Positions 34,558-43,340 of a stretch of DNA of 64,000 nt are shown piece after piece. Origin of the DNA: Pseudomonas izuensis (GTDB lineage Bacteria; Pseudomonadota; Gammaproteobacteria; Pseudomonadales; Pseudomonadaceae). A program made the position numbers and the translations under genes. Position 1 is the stretch's first letter; every line of letters begins with the position of its first letter. The stretch is taken from positions 1 through 64,000 of the forward strand of contig NZ_WTFT01000002.1 of the NCBI RefSeq assembly GCF_009861505.1. The letters are read 5' to 3'. The notes under the pieces are model-generated. The model worked only from the letters and a program-made list of their open reading frames with translations, was not told where the DNA came from and made no database searches.

Positions 34558-35792
34558 AGCGCCTGTATGTGATCGTGTTCCTGGCCATAGCCGCTGCGGC
34601 TGCGCTTGGGTTGGCGATTGCCGAGCATTCCGGTTACGTGCTGATCGCTTATAAAAGTTTCCGCTTCGAGTCGAGTCTGTGGGCGACGCTGGCGCTGGTT
34701 GCCGTGCTGTGGCTGGTGTTCTGGGGCATCAAGGCGTTGATCGAGCTGGTGACGGCTTCCGGCGGCGTGGTCAATCCCTGGTCGCGGCGCAATCGCAGTC
34801 GCCGGATACAGGTGGCGATCGAGCACGGCCAGCTGGATCTGGCCGAGGGTCGCTGGGCCAGTGCGCAGCGCCACTTGCATCGGGCTGCGGAAGCCGAGCG
34901 CCAGCCGCTGCTCTACTACCTCGGCGCTGCCCGCGCCGCGAACGAGCAAGGGCATTACGAAGAGAGCGACAGTCTGCTGGAGCGGGCGTTGGAGCGTCAG
35001 CCACAGGCCGAGCTGGCGATTGCCCTGAACCACGCACAATTGCAGACCGATCGTGGCGATACCGAAGGCGCCCTGACGACCCTGCAAGCGATGCACGAAC
35101 GCCACCCTCATAACGCACAGACCCTGCGCCAATTGCAGCGCCTGCATCAGCAACGGGGCGACTGGTCGGCGCTGATTCGCCTGTTGCCGGAGTTGCGCAA
35201 GGACAAGGTGCTCCCGCCGGCGGAACTGGTCGAGCTGGAGCGCCGTGCCTGGGGCGAGAACCTGTCGCTGGCGGCGCATCAGGAAGAGGGCGGGACCGTT
35301 GGTTTGCAATCGCTCAATCGTGCCTGGCAGCAACTGTCTGCGGCTCAGCGTCAAGAACCGCAACTGGTGCTTGCCTACGCCGAGCAGCTGCGGCAGCTGG
35401 GTGCGCAGGTCGAAGCCGAGGAAGTCTTGCGCACAGCGCTCAAGCGCAATTATGACAGTCACCTGGCGCGTCTCTACGGGCTGGTTCGCGGCAGTGATCC
35501 GGCTCGTCAATTGCAACACGCCGAAGGCTGGCTCAAGGACCATCCCGCCGACCCAAGCCTGTTGCTGACGTTGGGGCGCCTGTGCCTACAAAGCAGCTTG
35601 TGGGGCAAGGCCCGGGACTATCTGGAAAGCAGCCTGCGCGTTCAGCGCAATCCCGAAGCCTGTGCCGAGCTGGCGCGGCTGTTGGCGCAAATGGGCGACA
35701 CCGGGCGCAGCAATCAACTGTTTCAGGAAGGTCTGGGTTTGCTTGATGAGCGCTTGCTGGCGGCGCCATTGCCGGTGCCCATTCGCGCTTGA
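34554..35792 (+). CDS. hemY: HemY family TPR membrane protein
   Basis: A 412-residue inner-membrane protein with two N-terminal transmembrane helices (LYVIVFLAIAAAAALGLAIA and LWATLALVAVLWLVFWGI) followed by TPR-like helical repeats (RWASAQRHLHRAAEAERQPL ...). It is not related to the Gram-positive protoporphyrinogen oxidase of the same name. In E. coli the homologue is encoded with hemX and hemCD and affects late haem synthesis. It ends the operon here. Confidence 0.9.
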   Translation: MKRLYVIVFLAIAAAAALGLAIAEHSGYVLIAYKSFRFESSLWATLALVAVLWLVFWGIKALIELVTASGGVVNPWSRRNRSRRIQVAIEHGQLDLAEGRWASAQRHLHRAAEAERQPLLYYLGAARAANEQGHYEESDSLLERALERQPQAELAIALNHAQLQTDRGDTEGALTTLQAMHERHPHNAQTLRQLQRLHQQRGDWSALIRLLPELRKDKVLPPAELVELERRAWGENLSLAAHQEEGGTVGLQSLNRAWQQLSAAQRQEPQLVLAYAEQLRQLGAQVEAEEVLRTALKRNYDSHLARLYGLVRGSDPARQLQHAEGWLKDHPADPSLLLTLGRLCLQSSLWGKARDYLESSLRVQRNPEACAELARLLAQMGDTGRSNQLFQEGLGLLDERLLAAPLPVPIRA

Positions 35793-35828
35793 CTGAGCCG
35801 GGCTTCAATGGCTGAACGATGACCATTG

Positions 35829-35870
35829 GCGAGGGAGCTTGCTCCCGCTGGGGCTGCGAAGCGGCCCCCA
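35829..35870. repeat. Single REP-like element
   Basis: CGAGGGAGCTTGCTCCCGCT followed by GGGGCTGCGAAGCGGCCCC, a two-hairpin palindromic sequence frequent between Pseudomonas genes. It has no inverted partner nearby. Confidence 0.7.
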
Positions 35871-36037
35871 TGCCGCAGCACACGCATTTTGATGTCGGAT
35901 TTTTACTTCTGATTGCGTCTTCAGCAGAGTCCTACAAAGGACTACACCAAATCCTCTTACCGCTGTCGGGAATTCCCTACACCTCTGTTGAAGTGTCCCT
36001 GCCGGCCTGCCTTGAAACGCTGGCGCGCTTTCCTCTA

Positions 36038-36065
36038 CCGTAACTGTCGGTCCTTACTGTTACGG
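36038..36065 (+). promoter_or_regulatory. Inverted repeat just upstream of dsbH
   Basis: CCGTAAC and GTTACGG, separated by 14 bp, end 7 bp before the dsbH start and overlap the area where a ribosome site should lie (only ACGGAAAATCC is seen). It may be a protein-binding operator or an RNA hairpin. Low certainty. Confidence 0.35.
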
Positions 36066-36072
36066 AAAATCC

Positions 36073-36624
36073 ATGTATTCGGCCTGCACACGCTCCTTGT
36101 TTTTCACGGTTTTCGTTGCGGGCGCCCTGGTCCTGGGTGTGTCCTACTATCTTGAGTATGCCGTTGGCCTCAAGCCATGCGGTTTGTGCCTGTTGCAACG
36201 GGCTTGCCTGGCGTTGCTGACGGTTGTCTGCCTGACGGCCGCAGTGCAGGGGCCTGGTCGCCTGGGTTCTTTCGTGTATTGGTTGCTCGGTCTGTTCTGT
36301 AGTCTGGCGGGAGCGGTCATGGCGTGGCGGCAGGTGCTGCTGCAAAGTGATCCTGCGTATCAGCTGTCGACCTGCGCCCCTAATCTGCCCGACCTGGTCG
36401 CCAGCACGTCTTGGATCGGTGTTGTGCAGCAGATGTTTAAAGGCACCCTCGACTGTGGTCAGATCGCCTGGACACTGTTCGACCTGAGCATTCCGGAATG
36501 GAGTTTGTTGTTCTTCATCGCGATGACGATGCTGGGGATTTATCAGCTGTTGCGCCTTGTCTGGACCGCCATGCGGCGACCGCTCAGCGGCGAGTCGTCG
36601 CGCCGGGCACTGGCGGGTGATTAA
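36073..36624 (+). CDS. dsbH: Disulfide bond formation protein DsbH (DsbB family)
   Basis: A 183-residue inner-membrane quinone-dependent oxidase that recharges DsbA. Four hydrophobic helices are visible. The first redox pair is in GLKPCGLCLLQR and the second cysteines are in LSTCAPNLPD and TLDCGQIAW, the DsbB layout. In P. aeruginosa this locus next to algQ is named dsbH (a second dsbB lies elsewhere). Confidence 0.92.
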   Translation: MYSACTRSLFFTVFVAGALVLGVSYYLEYAVGLKPCGLCLLQRACLALLTVVCLTAAVQGPGRLGSFVYWLLGLFCSLAGAVMAWRQVLLQSDPAYQLSTCAPNLPDLVASTSWIGVVQQMFKGTLDCGQIAWTLFDLSIPEWSLLFFIAMTMLGIYQLLRLVWTAMRRPLSGESSRRALAGD

Positions 36625-36797
36625 ACACTTGTATGAACTTTATCGTCTGCGTACCTTGAAGCCACAGTCGCGCGGGCATAATCTGCCCGCACGTGTCATT
36701 GGAATTATGTTGCTCGATGACGCTCTGCCTGGCCGATTCCTGATTTTCAGGGCGACGGGTGTAGGGCAGCATGACCCACAAGGGAAGAGAGACCGCC

Positions 36798-37256
36798 ATG
36801 CTCGAAAGTTGTCAGAATGCTCAGGAACGTTGGGGTGGAGTACATCTGCTGATCGATCGCTGGTTGCAGGAGCGTCGAGAACTGATCGGGGCCTACGACG
36901 CACTCGGCGCCAAGCCCGAGGCGCTGGGTGAAAACCGCAAACCTTTGCAGGAATTCTGCGGTGTGCTGGTCGACTACGTGTCTGCCGGGCACTTCGAGAT
37001 CTATGAGCAGCTGACGGGGGAGGCCAAGGCCTTCAACGACAAGCGTGGCCTGGAGCTCGCCGAGACCATCTACCCGCGCATCGACGTCATCACCGAAAAA
37101 CTGCTCGCGTTCAATGACCTGTGCGATGCCGGCAAATGCGTCGCAGAGAAGTTCAAGGAGCTCGGTGGCCTGTTGCACGAACGCTTCGAGCTGGAAGATT
37201 GCCTGATCGAAGTGCTGCACACCGCTCACAAGGAAGAAGACTCGGTCCAGGCCTGA
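36798..37256 (+). CDS. algQ: Anti-sigma-70 regulator AlgQ (Rsd family)
   Basis: A 152-residue Rsd/AlgQ protein that binds sigma-70 and influences alginate and siderophore genes in P. aeruginosa. Typical helices: [40 protein letters not shown] and the C-terminal [15 protein letters not shown]. The ATG at 36798 is the family start; the frame opens at 36771. A terminator follows at 37280. Confidence 0.94.
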   Translation: MLESCQNAQERWGGVHLLIDRWLQERRELIGAYDALGAKPEALGENRKPLQEFCGVLVDYVSAGHFEIYEQLTGEAKAFNDKRGLELAETIYPRIDVITEKLLAFNDLCDAGKCVAEKFKELGGLLHERFELEDCLIEVLHTAHKEEDSVQA

Positions 37257-37279
37257 ACCCGCTTCTCGCAAGACCCCGA

Positions 37280-37308
37280 AACGGTGCGCCAAGGCGCACC
37301 GTTTTTCA
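37280..37308 (+). terminator. Intrinsic terminator after algQ
   Basis: Hairpin AACGGTGCGCC-AA-GGCGCACCGTT with a T run. It can serve algQ and, on the other strand, the convergent FKBP gene. Confidence 0.88.
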
Positions 37309-37317
37309 TTTCCGCTG

Positions 37318-37983
37318 TCAGCTGGTGGCGCCGCGCAATTCGACTTCGAATACCAGCGGCGTGAACGGCGCGATCAGGTCGCCGGCACCGTCGGCACCGT
37401 AGGCCTGTGCCGATGGAATCACCAGGCGCCATTTGGCACCGACCGGCATGTTCTGCAGCGCACTGCGCCAGCCGCTGATCACACTGTCGAGACTGAACCA
37501 TTGTGGCTGGTTGTTCTGGTCGAACACCGTACCGTCGGGAAGGCGTCCGACGTAAAGCACCTGCACTTTTCCGTTCGGTCCGGCCTTGGCGCCATTACCC
37601 GGTACCAACTCCGTCAGCAGAATTCCATCGGCCAGTTCGCGAACGCCGGGTTTGGCTTTTTCCCCGGCGAGAAAACGCTGCTCGTTTTCCAGCGCCAGTT
37701 CGCTTTGCGGTGCAGGTGTTTGCATGGCAACCCGGGCTTCGTGCTCAGTCAGAATCTGTTCGATCTGCTCGTCTTTCAGCGCCAAAGGTTTGCCTTGATA
37801 GGCTTGCTGCAAACCTTCGACCAGCGCTTTGAGCTGCAAGTCGGGAACCTCTTGGCGCAAGCGTTCACCGAGGCTCGCACCCAGGCTGTAAGCGAGATCG
37901 TGAGCATCATTTTCCTGGGTTTTTTCAGCAGCGTGAGCCGCGGAAAAAATCACGCAGAGCGATAAAAAAAAGTAGCGCGACAT
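37318..37983 (-). CDS. FKBP-type peptidyl-prolyl isomerase, exported
   Basis: A 221-residue periplasmic FkpA/Mip-like isomerase. A signal peptide (MSRYFFLSLCVIFSAAHA) is followed by the dimerisation domain (YSLGASLGERLRQEVPDLQL) and the FKBP domain (GPNGKVQVLYVGRLPDGTVF ... AYGADGAGDLIAPFTPLVFE). ATG 37983 lies 7 nt after GGAG; the frame opens at a GTG at 37989. It is located between algQ and algP as in P. aeruginosa. Confidence 0.9.
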   Translation of the reverse strand: MSRYFFLSLCVIFSAAHAAEKTQENDAHDLAYSLGASLGERLRQEVPDLQLKALVEGLQQAYQGKPLALKDEQIEQILTEHEARVAMQTPAPQSELALENEQRFLAGEKAKPGVRELADGILLTELVPGNGAKAGPNGKVQVLYVGRLPDGTVFDQNNQPQWFSLDSVISGWRSALQNMPVGAKWRLVIPSAQAYGADGAGDLIAPFTPLVFEVELRGATS

Positions 37984-38175
37984 GTGCACTCTCCAACCTG
38001 AGATGCGAGCGATTATGCCAGTGAGAATGCGTTCAACGGTGAACTGCTTTTGTTCAAGCGCAGAACATTTTCGATCCGTTGCAACGCAACGCTTTGGATA
38101 CTGTCAAGATGCCCTAGCGGCGGTAGCAGCAGAGGTCTAGTATGAGCCGCACCCACGTCAGCCAGGAGGTAAACC

Positions 38176-39327
38176 ATGTCGGCCACCAAGAAGCCTGTAA
38201 ATACCCCGTTGCACTTACTCCAACAACTCTCGGGCAGCTTGCTCGAGCATCTGGAAACCGCTTGTTCCGAAGCCTTGGCTGATGCTGAAAAACTGCTCGC
38301 CAAACTGGAAAAGCAGCGCGGAAAAGCGCAGGAAAAATTGCACAAAACCCGCACCAAATTGCAGGACGCTGCGGCGGCCGGCAAGGCCAAAGCACAAGCC
38401 AAGGCCAAGGATGGAGCGAAGGAACTCGAGGACCTGCTTGATGCCCTCAAGGCGCGTCAATCGGACACTCGCAGCTACATTCTGCAACTCAAGCGCGACG
38501 CTCAAGAAAGCCTGAAACTGGCCCAGGGCGTTGGTCGTGTACAAGAGGCTGTCGGCAAGGCACTGTCCCTGCGTGCGGCCAAGCCAGCTGCGGCCCCTGC
38601 GAAGAAAGCCGCTGCCAAACCGGTTGCTGCAAAAGCACCGGCCAAGCCTGCCGCCAAACCGGTTGCCAAAGCACCGGTGAAAGCCGCAGCAAAACCAGCG
38701 GCGAAAAAACCGGTTGCTGCCAGCGCTGCCAAACCGGCTGCCAGAGTGGCCGCTGCCAAGCCAGCTGCTGCTAAAACAGCTGCCGCAAAACCGGCCGCAA
38801 GAACTGCTGCTGCGAAACCCGCCGTGGCGAAAACCGCAGCAGCAAAACCGGCAGCCAAACCTGCCGCCAAGCCAGCCGCAAAACCTGCTGCCAGGACTGC
38901 CGCTGCAAAACCTGCGGCCAAGCCAGCGGCAAAACCTGTCGCGGCTAAAACCGCTGCCAAGCCAGCTGCAAAACCAGCGGCCAGACCGGCTGCGAAAACG
39001 GCTGCTGCAAAACCTGCCGCCGCCAAGCCAGCCACTGCCGCAAAACCTGCCGCAGCGAAACCGGCAGCCAAACCTGCTGCTGCCAAACCGGCTGCAAAAC
39101 CAGTCGCTGCAAAACCGGCTGCCAAGCCTGCAGCGAAACCCGCCGTGAAAAAACCGGCCGTTGCTGCCAAGCCGACCCCGGCATCTGCTGCCAAGCCAGC
39201 GACGCCAGCGCCAGCGCCATCTGTTTCGGCTGCTCCTGCGCCAACGGCAACCACCTCGACAGCCACCACTGCGCCAACGCCAGTAGCACCGTCGAGCACC
39301 ACCACCACCCCAACCAGCGCTTCCTAA
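38176..39327 (+). CDS. algP: Histone H1-like regulator AlgP
   Basis: A 383-residue DNA-binding protein. The first 130 residues are helical (SGSLLEHLETACSEALADAE ...). The rest is a low-complexity lysine/alanine/proline tail made of AAKPAAKP-type repeats (about residues 135-340) ending in a T/P/A-rich stretch. In P. aeruginosa AlgP (AlgR3) binds DNA and affects algD. The repeat tract is prone to length change between strains. AGGAGGTAAACC precedes the ATG. Confidence 0.93.
   Translation: MSATKKPVNTPLHLLQQLSGSLLEHLETACSEALADAEKLLAKLEKQRGKAQEKLHKTRTKLQDAAAAGKAKAQAKAKDGAKELEDLLDALKARQSDTRSYILQLKRDAQESLKLAQGVGRVQEAVGKALSLRAAKPAAAPAKKAAAKPVAAKAPAKPAAKPVAKAPVKAAAKPAAKKPVAASAAKPAARVAAAKPAAAKTAAAKPAARTAAAKPAVAKTAAAKPAAKPAAKPAAKPAARTAAAKPAAKPAAKPVAAKTAAKPAAKPAARPAAKTAAAKPAAAKPATAAKPAAAKPAAKPAAAKPAAKPVAAKPAAKPAAKPAVKKPAVAAKPTPASAAKPATPAPAPSVSAAPAPTATTSTATTAPTPVAPSSTTTTPTSAS
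38585..39200 (+). repeat. Degenerate short tandem repeats encoding KPAA units in algP
   Basis: Many imperfect copies of a 12-bp family such as GCCAAACCGGCT/GCAAAACCTGCC run through the 3' half of algP. Similar repeats in P. aeruginosa algP vary in number between isolates. Confidence 0.85.
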
Positions 39328-39788
39328 GTGCCGGTTGCCGCGACGCGCAGCTCAAGCAGCGCGTCGCGGTTCAGGTGGGCGGCGTCGGCTGCTACACCTT
39401 CGAGCCAGGCCGATAGGTCGGTTGCCTCATCTTCTGGCCAATCCTGCGCCACTCGCTCCAATTGCAATAACAGAAGTCGCTCGGCTTCCATTTCCAGTTT
39501 CTTCATTTCCTCGCGCAAATTGTTCAGGCCGGCATCCTCGCCAGCGGCGACTTTCCATCGTTCTCGCAGGGCGCGCACCGGTCGCACGACCTCAGCGTCC
39601 CAAGGTCCGGCTACATCAAGAAGCCGCTTCAACCGTTGTTCGTCGAAGGACACACCACGTACTCCGAGCCACAGCCCGCACAGCAGCAGGCACACGTTCG
39701 CCCCCTTCGACTGCAAGTGCAGGCACAGGGGTTCTACGCCGCGACGGCAATAGGTTTCTACGGAAAAGCTCCACAGGTCAGAGGACAT
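39324..39788 (-). CDS. TIGR02444 family protein
   Basis: A 154-residue protein (MSSDLWSFSVETYCRRGVEP, then CLHLQSKGANVCLLLCGLWL) of the TIGR02444 family conserved beside the ABC-F gene in Pseudomonas. It is cytosolic and helical; function unknown. Its last 4 bp overlap the algP end on the opposite strand. It is divergent from the ABC-F gene, with 50 bp between. Confidence 0.85.
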   Translation of the reverse strand: MSSDLWSFSVETYCRRGVEPLCLHLQSKGANVCLLLCGLWLGVRGVSFDEQRLKRLLDVAGPWDAEVVRPVRALRERWKVAAGEDAGLNNLREEMKKLEMEAERLLLLQLERVAQDWPEDEATDLSAWLEGVAADAAHLNRDALLELRVAATGT

Positions 39789-39838
39789 AGTGCTACTCGC
39801 GCCAGTTGCGAGCGAAGCTGGTAGACTCCGCCGCCATT

Positions 39839-41749
39839 ATGATTCGACTTCAGAACCTGACTTTACAGCGTGGCCCGCAACGTCTGCTAGAAGACGCCGA
39901 GCTGACCCTGCACGCCGGCCAGAAAGCCGGCCTCATCGGTGCCAACGGCGCCGGCAAATCGAGCCTGTTCGCCTTGCTTCGGGGTGAATTGCACCCGGAC
40001 TCGGGCGATTGCTTCCTGCCGGCCGACTGGCGTATCGCCCACATGCGGCAGGAGGTCGACACGCTCGATCGCCTGGCGGTCGACTACGTGCTCGATGGCG
40101 ACCTGCGCCTGCGCCAGGTGCAACGCGACCTGGCGGCCGCCGAAGCGGCCCATGACGGTGCCGCACAGGCCCGCCTGCACGCGGAACTCGACAGTGCCGA
40201 CGGTTACACCGCCGACGCGCGGGCTCGCAAGTTGCTGGCGGGCCTCGGGTTCACCAACGATCAGATGGATCGTCAGGTCGGAGATTTCTCCGGTGGCTGG
40301 CGGATGCGCCTGAACCTGGCCCAGGCCCTGATGTGCCCTTCGGACCTGTTGCTGCTCGACGAACCGACCAACCACCTGGACCTCGACGCCATCATCTGGC
40401 TCGAAGAGTGGCTCAAGAATTATCCCGGCACCCTGATGCTGATCTCTCACGACCGCGACTTCCTCGATGCCGTGGTCGATCACGTGGCCCACGTCGATCA
40501 GCGCAAGATCACCCTGTACCGTGGTGGCTACAGCGCCTTCGAGCGTGCCCGTGCCGAACGCCTGGCCCAGCAACAGCAGGCCTACGAGAAGCAGCAGGCG
40601 CAACGCGCGCACATGGAAAGCTACATCGCCCGCTTCAAGGCCCAGGCCACCAAGGCCCGTCAGGCCCAGAGCCGGATCAAGGCACTGGAGCGGATGGAAG
40701 AGCTGACCGCCGCCCACGTCGATTCGCCGTTCGACTTTGTTTTCCGCGAATCGCAGAAAATTTCCAGCCCGTTGATCGACCTGTCCGATGCCCGCCTGGG
40801 CTACGGCGAGAAAACTGTGCTGGAGAAGGTCAAGCTGCAACTGACCCCCGGCGCGCGGATCGGATTGCTTGGCCCTAACGGCGCGGGCAAGTCGACCCTG
40901 ATCAAGAACCTCGCGGGTGAACTCGAACCGCTGGCCGGCCGGTTGACCCGTGGCGAGAACACCGTCGTCGGCTACTTCGCCCAGCATCAGCTCGACTCCC
41001 TGGATTCCAAGGCCAGCCCATTGCTGCACTTGCAGCGCCTGGCTCCAACCGAACGTGAGCAGACCCTGCGAGACTTCCTCGGCGGTTTCGACTTCCGCGG
41101 TGCGCGGATCGATGAGCCGGTGCTGAATTTCTCCGGTGGCGAGAAGGCACGCCTGGCGCTGGCATTGATCGCCTGGGACCGGCCGAACCTGTTGCTGCTC
41201 GACGAACCGACCAACCACCTGGACCTGGAAATGCGCCTGGCGCTGACCATGGCCCTGCAGGAATTCAGCGGTGCGGTACTGGTGGTCTCCCACGACCGTC
41301 ACCTGCTCAAAAGCACCACCGATAACTTCTATCTGGTGGCGGACGGCAAAGTCGAAGAGTTCGACGGCGATCTGGAAGACTACACCCGTTGGCTGGTGGA
41401 CTACCGTCAGCGCAATGCCCCGGTCAGCACAACTCCGGTCAACCCGGACAAGACCGACAAGAAAGCTCAGCGTCAGGCTGCCGCTGCCTTGCGTCAGCAA
41501 TTGGCACCGCACAAGCGCGAGGCCGACAAGCTCGAAGCCGAGCTGGGCAAGCTCCACGAGAAACTGGCGAAGATCGACGCCAGCCTTGGCGACAGCGATA
41601 TCTACGAGCCAATGCGCAAGAACGAGTTGCGTGATCTGCTGGCCGAACAGGCCAAGTTGAAGGTGCGTGAAGCGGAGCTGGAAGAAGCCTGGATGGAAGC
41701 CCTGGAACTGTTGGAGAGCATGCAGGCGGAGCTGGAGGCGCTGTCCTGA
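39839..41749 (+). CDS. ABC-F family ATPase (YheS type)
   Basis: A 636-residue cytoplasmic ATPase with two ABC domains and no membrane part. Walker A motifs are GANGAGKSS and GPNGAGKST, signature motifs FSGGWRMRLNLAQ and FSGGEKARLALA, and Walker B motifs LLLLDEPTNHLDLD and LLLLDEPTNHLDLE; a charged linker lies between, and there is a coiled-coil C-terminus (LEAELGKLHEKLAKIDASLG). ABC-F proteins act on ribosomes. ATG 39839 is the family start. It overlaps the next gene by one base. Confidence 0.94.
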   Translation: MIRLQNLTLQRGPQRLLEDAELTLHAGQKAGLIGANGAGKSSLFALLRGELHPDSGDCFLPADWRIAHMRQEVDTLDRLAVDYVLDGDLRLRQVQRDLAAAEAAHDGAAQARLHAELDSADGYTADARARKLLAGLGFTNDQMDRQVGDFSGGWRMRLNLAQALMCPSDLLLLDEPTNHLDLDAIIWLEEWLKNYPGTLMLISHDRDFLDAVVDHVAHVDQRKITLYRGGYSAFERARAERLAQQQQAYEKQQAQRAHMESYIARFKAQATKARQAQSRIKALERMEELTAAHVDSPFDFVFRESQKISSPLIDLSDARLGYGEKTVLEKVKLQLTPGARIGLLGPNGAGKSTLIKNLAGELEPLAGRLTRGENTVVGYFAQHQLDSLDSKASPLLHLQRLAPTEREQTLRDFLGGFDFRGARIDEPVLNFSGGEKARLALALIAWDRPNLLLLDEPTNHLDLEMRLALTMALQEFSGAVLVVSHDRHLLKSTTDNFYLVADGKVEEFDGDLEDYTRWLVDYRQRNAPVSTTPVNPDKTDKKAQRQAAAALRQQLAPHKREADKLEAELGKLHEKLAKIDASLGDSDIYEPMRKNELRDLLAEQAKLKVREAELEEAWMEALELLESMQAELEALS

Positions 41750-42330
41750 TGGACGCCTTGAGGCTCCCGCTGCCGGCGATGTGGGTCGAGCCGATCTGGC
41801 TCGGCGTGCAAATTCTGCTGATCCTGCTGGCCGGTTACATCGCCCAGCGCTTTGTTGCCAAAGGTCTGACCCGACTGGGCGAGCGCTACCCGTTTCCGCC
41901 GCAATTGCTGATGCCGCTGCGCGGCGGTCTGCGCTGGCTGATCATGGGCAGCGCGTTGATTTTCGTACTGGAGCGTCTTGGGGTGTCGGCCACGGTGCTC
42001 TGGACGGCGTTGTCCGGCTTTGTCGCGGTCGCTGCGGTGGCGTTTTTCGCCATGTGGAGCGTGCTCTCCAATCTGCTCTGCGCGATCCTGATCTTTACCG
42101 TTGGCCCGTTCCGCCTTGGCGATGTGGTCGAATTGGTGGACACCACCGACAAGCCTGGCGTCAAAGGCCGGGTCGTGGCGATCAATCTGCTGTACACCAC
42201 GTTGATCGAGGCTGAGGAACTGGGTACTGGCAGTGCGATGGTGCAAGTGCCCAATAGCCTGTTCTTCCAGCGTTCGGTGCGGCGTTGGCGCGGTGGTGAT
42301 GTCTTCCCTTCGAGCGGTTTTGAGAAGTAA
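41749..42330 (+). CDS. Small mechanosensitive channel (MscS family)
   Basis: A 193-residue membrane protein. Three hydrophobic helices lead into an MscS-like pore helix and beta domain (VFFAMWSVLSNLLCAI-like, then FTVGPFRLGDVVELV ... VVAINLLYTTLIEAEE). It is shorter than E. coli MscS and lacks most of the C-terminal alpha/beta part. It starts within the stop of the ABC-F gene (TGATG), so the pair is coupled. Confidence 0.85.
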   Translation: MDALRLPLPAMWVEPIWLGVQILLILLAGYIAQRFVAKGLTRLGERYPFPPQLLMPLRGGLRWLIMGSALIFVLERLGVSATVLWTALSGFVAVAAVAFFAMWSVLSNLLCAILIFTVGPFRLGDVVELVDTTDKPGVKGRVVAINLLYTTLIEAEELGTGSAMVQVPNSLFFQRSVRRWRGGDVFPSSGFEK

Positions 42331-42352
42331 GGCATCTATCGCCTGACAGGCC

Positions 42353-42440
42353 GCTATCGCGAGCGGGCTCGCTCCTACAGTTGACCGAGCTGTTCCAGGA
42401 GAAACGCGATCCAATGTAGGAGCGAGCATGCTCGCGATAG
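42353..42440. repeat. REP pair
   Basis: CTATCGCGAGCGGGCTCGCT and the inverted GTAGGAGCGAGCATGCTCGC flank about 40 bp. Confidence 0.88.
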
Positions 42441-42557
42441 GGCTCGGAAGCTGCAAACGCTGGTCGGCAACCGCAACATCCTGCAAAAAATCGATAGTCA
42501 TCCGCCCAAAGCCGCATTAGCTTAGACGTCTGTCACGAGTCTGAGTCGAGGTGTGCA

Positions 42558-43190
42558 ATGGAGCTTCAAACATGGCTGGCGTTTTTTGCCGCCTGCTGGG
42601 TGATCAGTCTGTCTCCCGGTGCCGGCGCCATTGCGTCGATGTCCAGCGGTCTGCAATACGGTTTCTGGCGTGGCTACTGGAACGCCTTGGGCCTGCAATT
42701 GGGCCTGGCGGTGCAAATCGCCATTGTCGGCGCCGGTGTAGGGGCGATTCTCACGGCGTCGGCCACAGCTTTCTATGCGATCAAATGGTTCGGTGTGGCT
42801 TACCTGGTCTACCTCGCGATCAAGCAATGGCGTGCGCTGCCCAGCGACATGGCTGATGACGCGGCCATCCGCCCGATCGGCAAACCGATGGTCCTGGTGT
42901 TCCGTGGTTTCCTGGTGAATATCAGCAACCCGAAGGCGCTGGTGTTCATGCTCGCGGTATTGCCTCAATTCATTGACCCGCACGCGCCACTGGTGATCCA
43001 GTACCTGATCATCGGTGTGACTATGGTTTGCGTCGATCTGATCGTCATGGCCGGGTATACCGGGCTGGCGTCCAAGGTGCTGCGTCTGTTGCGCACACCC
43101 AAACAGCAAAAACGCATGAACCGCACGTTTGCCGGACTGTTCATCGGCGCGGCGGCGTTCATGGCGACGCTGCGAAAAGCGGCGGCGTAA
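42558..43190 (+). CDS. LysE family amino-acid exporter
   Basis: A 210-residue inner-membrane exporter of the RhtB/LysE family, substrate unknown. The family start WLAFFAACWVISLSPGAGAI and the following GFWRGYWNALGLQLGLAVQI are seen, as well as GFLVNISNPKALVFMLAVLP. Six hydrophobic segments fit. A terminator follows. Confidence 0.92.
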   Translation: MELQTWLAFFAACWVISLSPGAGAIASMSSGLQYGFWRGYWNALGLQLGLAVQIAIVGAGVGAILTASATAFYAIKWFGVAYLVYLAIKQWRALPSDMADDAAIRPIGKPMVLVFRGFLVNISNPKALVFMLAVLPQFIDPHAPLVIQYLIIGVTMVCVDLIVMAGYTGLASKVLRLLRTPKQQKRMNRTFAGLFIGAAAFMATLRKAAA

Positions 43191-43203
43191 AACCGTCAGG
43201 CAC

Positions 43204-43236
43204 AAAAAAGGCGACCTTCTCAGGTCGCCTTTTTTA
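43204..43236 (+). terminator. Intrinsic terminator after the LysE gene
   Basis: A-rich start, hairpin AGGCGACCT-TCTC-AGGTCGCCT and a long T run. Confidence 0.92.
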
Positions 43237-43340
43237 TTGGCCGGGTGGTGGCAAGCCCTTGGACAGTGCAGACAAAGCTTGAGTGAAAGTAATTGGGAGG
43301 GAACAATATGTTACTTCCTGTTTCCAATTGAGATTGATTC

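Noticed and set aside
38585..39200. Novel minisatellite
   Set aside because: It is the known lysine/alanine/proline repeat tail of algP, coding and in frame.
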